NCBI GenBank assembly: GCA_000729835.1
Contig: JFHB01000150.1
Location: 1-64,000, forward strand
Source: Atkinsonella hypoxylon
Lineage: Eukaryota > Ascomycota > Sordariomycetes > Hypocreales > Clavicipitaceae
DNA: 64,000 nt
Reading direction: 5' to 3'
Part shown: positions 57,501 to 64,000 of the stretch, piece by piece
Position numbering within the stretch: the first letter of the stretch is position 1
How the letters are laid out: every line of letters starts with the position of its first letter
Made by a program: the position numbers and the translations under genes
The notes under the pieces: model-generated
What the model was told of the DNA's origin: nothing
The model's input: only the letters and a program-made list of their open reading frames with translations
Databases searched by the model: none

Positions 57501-59545
57501 ATTGAAATGCTGGTCTTTCCTCTGTATTGCGGTTTGCTCCTCGATGGTGCACTGTTGCCTCTTTTTGAGAATACAACCTTCAAATCTCGATTGCTGTTCA
57601 CTTACAATTACCCTCTGACTTCTATCTTTGTTCATTGGTTCGTCGGCACAGGATACATGTTTCACTTCGCGCTTTTCGTCTCCATGTGCCGCAAAATCAT
57701 GCGGCCTGGTGTGCTATGTAAGTCTCACAGCCTTGTCTTCCTCGGGAGTCGACGGAACTTAATGGCATTCGTTTATTAACAAGTTTTCTGTGTTCAGACT
57801 TTATACGAGATCCCGACGATCCTGAGTTTCATCCAGTACGAGATGTCCTGGAACGTAACTTGATGACGCAGTTACGCAAGATCCTTTTCTCTGCTTTCGT
57901 GTATGGTGCTCTGGTCATCATTTGCCTTGGCGGTGTGGTTTGGGGCCTCTACCATGCTATGCCTGGTGTATTACCAATTCATTACTCGTCTAACGAGCCA
58001 GTACTGGAATTCCCCGTGGACCTGTTATTTTACAACTTCCTTATGCCTCTTGCGGTCAAATTCTTCAAACCGAGCGATGGACTGCACGCTATGTATACCT
58101 GGTGGTTTCGGAAATGTGCTCGTGGCTTGCGCCTGACTTATTTCTTATTTGGCGAGCGACGCATTGATGAAGAAGGTACTCTGCACTTGAGCCAAGAGAT
58201 GCAGAACCGGCTCCCGAAACATAAGTCACTACTTCTTGAGCTCGATGAAAGCAACAGGGTGATCCCCAAGACTTGGAGAGATACGTTCGATGGTGGATAT
58301 GCTAAGCCGAATCCTACCATTTCGAAAAGGGAGAAGAAGGAGCTGAGACATAGGAAGGCACAACTTGTCCATACAGGGCAGTTGGATAAGAGTGGCCGTT
58401 TTGTTCGTGCCCCCGCTTCTGATAGAGTCAAGATACCAAAGGGTCAAAAGGTCTTTCTAACTGTGTCCGAACGTGGACATCGGAAAGATGGGAAGCCAGA
58501 CAATGATCTGTATTCCTCGGATCAATATCAGCTTGTCTATATCCCACCGAACTTTCGCACCAGGGTATTCCTGTTCATTCTATTTATCTGGCTTTTTGCC
58601 GCCGTTACGGGCGTGAGCTTCACGATTGCACCTCTGATTCTGGGAAGGGCTATATTCAAGACATTGATTCCCGCTCACATTCGAACGAATGATATTTACG
58701 CATTCAGTATCGGTATATATGTCCTGGGGTCTGTGGCATATGCCATATTGCGTCTTCATCACATCATCGCCAAGTTCAGAGGTTGGACAAACAGGGTTCT
58801 CAGTGAGATAAGAAATGGCAACACCGGTAGTCACATTCTATCTGGTGCTATCCATGGAGCGAAACTCGCCTATGTTTACTTTTTCCTTGTGATTGTATTC
58901 CCACTGGTAGTCTCGACGTTGATGGAATTGTACGTCAGCATCCCACTTCATACTTATGTGAACCCGCCAAAGCCGCAACAAATTGGTACAGTGTCCCCAA
59001 TGCACGAAGTCGAAGCCGGACGGCATACCGTCCGCATCGTTCAATCCTGGACGCTGGGTGTTCTCTACCTTAACCTGACCATCAGACTGATTATGTCTCT
59101 CTTCCCGGATACACGAGCTGCCCTCGCAGTTCAATCAGTCATGCGCCGCGGTTACCTGAAGCCCGACATCGGTGTGTTGACGAGGGCCTTTATCGTTCCT
59201 GGCATGGCGCTGTCCAGTATCGCAATCTTGGGGCCCCCAATGTTAGCAAGTGCACTGATTAGATTTGGCATACTTGGTCCAATATCAACTGGAGATGGTC
59301 TACAAGCTGCAGTGGATACTGTCAGATCTACCATGGCATATAGGCATTCCTATCCGGCAGCTGCGGTGGGAGCTCTCGTGATAAAATATGGCATCGGGCT
59401 CACCAGGATATTCAATCGATGGACAGCCGGTGTAAGGGACGAGGCCTATTTGATCGGGGAGCGACTGCACAATTTCGGAGCCGCCACAGCAGGTTCTCGC
59501 AAGGCTAGAAGAGCTTGGGGGGCGGCAGGCGGCGGGAGACTGTGA
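54549..59545 (+). CDS. SSM4: ER-membrane E3 ubiquitin ligase Doa10/Ssm4 (RING-CH)
   Basis: ERAD-C ubiquitin ligase of the ER and inner nuclear membrane. Exons 54549-57717 and 57798-59545 (donor GTAAGT, acceptor TTCAG), 1638 residues, similar to other filamentous-fungal Doa10 and longer than yeast. The N-terminal RING-CH finger has all eight ligands in C4HC3 order: Cys36, Cys39, Cys53, Cys55, His63, Cys66, Cys79, Cys82. Two hydrophobic segments follow (about 120-150 and 230-255), then a long acidic, Ser/Asn-rich cytosolic loop (about 270-690) with an Asn-Ala repeat. The many-pass C-terminal half includes the conserved YFIRDPDDPEFHPVRDVLER just across the intron. The start at MNPSATTS fits the family; the in-frame ATG at 54423 would add 42 unremarkable residues. 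Confidence 0.95.
56536..56577. repeat. AATGCA hexamer array coding for Asn-Ala
   Basis: Tandem hexamers AATGCA inside the Doa10 gene give a run of Asn-Ala dipeptides in its cytosolic loop. The array keeps the frame whatever its copy number. Confidence 0.85.
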
Positions 59546-61290
59546 ATTCTTGATCAAACCAAGGACTTGTTCAGCTGGTTCGGCGTGTATGATAAAAAGC
59601 TTGTGCGTAATGCGACACGGGAGTAAATGAAGGTGAATGAGGCAGCGAAAGATTATTCAGGCAAAAGCAAAGGAAGAACATGATTTAGGATGCACTATAC
59701 GTATTTACTAGATAGAGTTATGAAGCTTATTTGCCAATAAACATGGCCGCTAGTGAGTATTGTTCCATATTAAGCAACATTGAAACCTTTGGACTGTAAG
59801 GCTTCAGTGTCGTCTTTTTGTCACGGACCTCTTATTGTGGACCAAAGATTTAGACTACAGCACCTTCAACGGAAGTGTAAAGAGTACCCGCAAGTGTCCC
59901 ATTACAAGTACTTCCATCTACTGAACTAAGCAGGTTATTTAACTTTTTCTTTAGCAGAGCTAGTAACGTTAGTTCTTGAATTGAAGCCTTCCAATCACCG
60001 AAAAATGGCCCGAGATCAGAACGCTACCCTATATAGGATTGTTGAAATCAGGTACAAAGGACAAGGACACCCAACGAAGGGCGCGCATGAAGACTTTTGG
60101 GCATTAGGTCTACAGAACTGGAGTAGTTATCTGTAGTTCATGCCGAGGTACACAGTGGCTATAGCTGGAACAGGCTTTGCCATTACTCGTGGGTGCGGTG
60201 AAGTTGCCGACCTGCTTTGCGCGTGCATGGCTTGTCCAACTACTCGACAATGTGACGCCTGGCTGGCGTTGCTGTGGACGGTGCCATACTTTCAGTTTTG
60301 TATGTCACCTCAGTGAACCATCTATATTCCCATGATGGCTGCCAGCTTGGCCACCAGCTTGGCCACCAGCTTGGCCACCATACTGATTAGATTGGGCCAG
60401 GAGTTGGATGCACGCATCACGAAGGTGCTATCGATAAGAATGTGTGCTACCGCGACGGTACACGTCATGCACGTGATGCGGAGGGATCGACACGGGACTT
60501 GTTGCGGTTGTTGCCCATGACGCCAAGGGCGCTCCAGGTAGGGGTGGAGAAGGGGAGAAGGGGCCAACGGACCAATTTACCCAGGCGTCGCATCAACAAG
60601 CACCCAGAGGGGCCTGCCCAGCCGTCACAGGCCAACAAAACAAGCAAACGCCCCTTCCGACTGTGTCGCTGTGTCGCTCGCACTTGTGGACCACAACATC
60701 ACCAGGTAAGGCATAATAGGTAAGTCTTGCTCGCCAAATTGCTGGAAGGCCGCTCGCGCAGCTCCAGCAAGCAGCAAGAATCGCACGTCGACATTAACGT
60801 GCCTGGCACCTCTTTCGTTCCGCCAAAACTCCTTTTTGTCGCCGGCGGACGCAGGAAGCTGTGACCAAACCCCCTTTCGATGAGATACTGGTGAGTGATG
60901 ATTCTCAACTAGGAGAACGCGCAACAAATATTCCCGACACGACAGCCATCAGCAGGGTGACTATGCTAACACTGCCAAAGATTTTTTATTCCTTCGTTGA
61001 TTTTCCTCCTTCTCGCAGTCTGCGTTAAGCGGCCTTGGTTGCTTGTTTCCTCTGCCTTTGTTGGACTCGAACCCACACCGCACTACTGCACCTACGATAT
61101 CCCGACAACGCACCCTTCTTTGTTCGTGGCTCAAAGAATACAATAAGCATAAGGGAGGACAGATAACTACCGACACACGGTTGAAAACTACTTGTTTGTA
61201 CAAACGTAACCACTAGCTCATCCACGTTCTCCCACATGTTCCACCTGCATCGACACATGGTTCATTTCCACACTTAACACCGCTATAAAA
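59546..61290. other. Intergenic region, Doa10 to NudE
   Basis: No supported gene. Contains three perfect 12-bp units CCAGCTTGGCCA at 60342-60377. The final few hundred bases probably include the 5' leader of nudE. Confidence 0.5.
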
Positions 61291-63151
61291 ATGGCAGAGC
61301 CTCCTTCATCGCCTCCGGGTGAGGCCACCAGTGCGGATGATGCTCTCTCATGGTACAAGTCGCAGTATGAAATGCTGGAATCGGAGCTGGCCGAGTTTCG
61401 GGAGTCGAGTCGCGAACTAGAACAGGAATTGGAGAAAGATATTGAGCGAGCAGAGAAGCAGGAGAGAGCATTACAGGAGAAGGTTGAGACCTTGGGATTT
61501 GAAGTAGAGGAGTGGAAGGTATTCGAAACATGAACTCCCGATCAATTTCAAGACACCAGCAAACTTGGATTGGTGCTAGAGACCGTCACTAACGAGATGA
61601 CCTGAACAGAGGAAATATAAAGAATCGAGGACGGAAGCCAGCGCCGCGCAAAACGCACTGGAGAAAGAAATCACCACACTTAGGGATACGAATCGGTCCA
61701 TCCAGTTGAAGCTTAGAGATATGGAGGTGGCCAACGACGATTTCGAACGTCAAGCTCGCAATACTACCTCGTCATTGGAAGACATGGAATCTAAATACAA
61801 CCAGGCAATAGAGCGAGGTGTGATGATGGATGACGAAATTCGAGCTGGCGAGCAAGAGCGAGAACAGTTGCGCATCGAATCTCAGCGCCTCCGAGAGGAG
61901 CTCGCGGAACTCAAGATTGAAGCAGAGCTCCTTCAGGATAAGCTGAAGAAGCAAGAAAACCGACACTTGTCCACGACTTCGACGGATCTTTCAATTATCG
62001 AATCGCCCACCTTCGACAAGAACATCGAGGCGTCTCCGAACTCTACAGCTAGCTCGCCACTTATTACTACACCGCCAGAAACGAAGGAACCCTCATCAGC
62101 GTCGGTTTCTGAAGTCCATGAACCACCATCTCCACCAATGTCCGATGTCTCTGCGTCCCTGGCTAAGGCTAAAGCCGCACCGAAAATCACCGGCATGCCT
62201 CCTCACAAATCGCGCTTGCCATCTCTCGATAATAGCGTTACGCCGAAACCTCGCGTCAAGTCTGCGAGTGCCCGCCAAGGACCTCGCGTTTCCGGAGGCG
62301 CATCCAATCTTCGTACACCCACACCGAGGGCAACTACCAACCCCAACTTGGCCAAACACAAACTTCCCACCTCAAACTCCCTATCGCATATTCGCTCTCT
62401 AACCGCTCAAATGCAACGCCTGGAGGCGAGAGTACAGTCGGCAAGATCCAAGTTACCAGCGCCCACGCACACGCCACCACGTGCATCCCCTAGGACGGCG
62501 GCGGGTCACGGTTTGCCTTTTCCATCATCGGTTACCATTCGCTCTAGAAAGCGCACTGCTGGATCATCGGTCTCTTCTTTGGTGGGAGATGAGACGACAC
62601 CTACCAACCCCCGTTCTTCTACGTCTTCGAAACCTAGTCACGTACCCCGACTAAGCACGCCTGGCATGGGAAGGCTATCGCTTGGACCTCTACCGAACCG
62701 TGCTCCTGATTGTGAAGCTAGCCAAAGTCGCCCGAGCTCTCGAACAAGTATGTCTTCACATGCAAGACCCTCATCTCGCACCGACATGGTGCCTCCTCCT
62801 CGACCCATGTCCCGGTCGTCCATTTCTGGCGCGCGAACACCATTGGGCCGACCGCGATCTTCTATGAGCGGTTCAATGCACGGCCACTCAGTCAGCATGA
62901 GCCGAATCGATATGGAAGAAGACTTTGAGGGTGAATTCCGCACTCCCAGCCGCCGGGGCACATACTCTAAGCTTGAGATGGAAGGAGTCGCTAATGGCAT
63001 TCCCGTTCCAGGGAGTGCCATCCCCGTGCCGGGCACGAGACGACAAAGTGGCAGCGGCCCAGCGGGCAGACGAACGAGCACAGGGGTCAGTGCAGCACGA
63101 CCCGGCACATCAGGAGGGAGGAGATTAAGCGACCTTGGGGAAACATATTAA
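61291..63151 (+). CDS. nudE: NudE/Ndel1-family dynein regulator
   Basis: Scaffold that binds LIS1 (NudF) and dynein and supports nuclear migration along microtubules. Exons 61291-61518 and 61610-63151; the intron starts GTATTC, has a CACTAAC branch site and ends ACAG; 589 residues. Residues 1-200 are the conserved coiled coil, opening with DALSWYKSQYEMLESELAEFRESSRELEQELEKDIERAE and continuing across the junction with VEEWK-RKYKESRTEAS, then QLKLRDMEVANDDFERQARNTTSSLEDMESKYNQAIERGVMMDDEI. The C-terminal two thirds are Ser/Pro/Arg-rich and probably disordered, with a short helix HIRSLTAQMQRLEARVQSARSKL (about 365-387). Well supported. Confidence 0.95.
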
Positions 63152-64000
63152 TCTCGGCTTTAAGTCGCCATTTTATCCTGTCTTTTTAAAACCCCTTGGG
63201 CTTGCATGGGTGACGTGCTGGCGCAATATACCCAATCACTGTTCCTGCTCAAATTCCTCAGCATAAGAAACTGTTTTAATGAACCGTACGATAAGACAAG
63301 CGACTCCGGTTGTGTACCCTCATATTTTGTTAATTACGATGATTACGACCTTTATTCGAGCACATAGTTTTCTTGGGTTGTGTCTGCTTGCATTGCGTGT
63401 GCTTGCAGGATTGACGATGACATTGTGTTCAAGATGGAAGAGGCGACCGTGGAGAAAAAGGGGGGTGGGGTGTTCTGGGCCGCTATAAGCTATGGGTTGG
63501 GGGGGATCTTGCTGTGATTAGTGATAGCGAAGTAGCTTAGGAATAATATATCAATTAGTGGTGGTCTCTTATTCATGACTGGAGTATGGCATTGTGGCTT
63601 GTATCTAGCTTGATGCATTTGGATGCTATGGCCCCTGTAGCAGCTACAAGGTTACTGAGTGCATACATCTGGAAGCACTGAAATTACATACCTACGTAAT
63701 GCTCGTAACATGCACCGTTGGAACTACAGGTTGATTGTTCCTCGTAGTGGCGTCGGAAGAGATATCAAACTGACATCGAGACAAGATTACTTGGCCGTCG
63801 GATTCTCTCGATGGTCGTAACGGCAGGTACAAGTACTATAATAGTCCGTTTGCGCCAACTGCGCACAACTGCTTTGAGAAGTGACTCAATTTGCTGCGTT
63901 GCGAGCTCATAAACAAAGGACAGATACATGTAGGTTTGTTAACATTCATGTATGGGCACCTTGGGTGGAATATTGTGCAAACGCATCGCCGTGACACTTG
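63152..64000. other. 3' flank of nudE, non-coding
   Basis: No supported gene to the end of the window. Short G-rich runs near 63461-63469 and 63496-63505. Confidence 0.5.

Noticed and set aside
61050..61160. tRNA-like T-arm on the minus strand (GGGTTCGAGTCC)
   Set aside because: The T-stem does not pair properly, and no D-arm, anticodon arm or acceptor stem could be folded around it; taken as chance.

Overview
The window looks like a chromosome arm of a filamentous ascomycete, probably a sordariomycete and perhaps Hypocreales (inferred from gene content and intron style, not searched). Genes have short introns with GTANGT-type donors and CTAAC/CTGAC branch sites. Spacers are long. The left quarter is an AT-rich, TpA-rich repeat island whose retroelement frames are full of TAG/TAA codons, as expected after repeat-induced point mutation (RIP).

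Region 1 (1-16.7 kb) is a nested transposon graveyard. A minus-strand Ty3/gypsy element (LTR 12844-13086, interior 9716-12843 and 1-1133, running off the left edge) was split by a plus-strand Ty1/copia element (1134-9710, target duplication AATAT). That copia element was in turn hit by a solo LTR of its own family (5653-6351, duplication ACAGT). To the right lies a mosaic of short LTR-like repeats, with a 410-bp TA-flanked MITE (15472-15881) sitting inside one repeat copy.

Region 2 (16.7-19.8 kb) holds the most unusual genes: two intact, diverged, paralogous small secreted proteins with a BYS1-like layout. They share a TATA-containing promoter block and are embedded among the repeats, which is the usual setting of fast-evolving fungal effector candidates.

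Region 3 (20-64 kb) is ordinary gene-bearing chromosome: MutY-type adenine DNA glycosylase; coactosin/ADF actin-binding protein; APC-family amine/GABA-type permease (5 exons); a gene-poor stretch of about 9 kb; a CBM21 glycogen-targeting subunit of protein phosphatase 1 (2 exons); a minus-strand fungal amino-acid permease (4 exons); a small hypothetical gene with an in-frame TAG; a large minus-strand She10-like membrane/secretory protein (3 exons); the ER-membrane E3 ubiquitin ligase Doa10/Ssm4 (2 exons); and the dynein regulator NudE (2 exons). These are separate housekeeping genes and no operon-like or biosynthetic cluster is visible. No rRNA, convincing tRNA or CRISPR array was found. All exon boundaries were inferred by eye from splice signals and frame.
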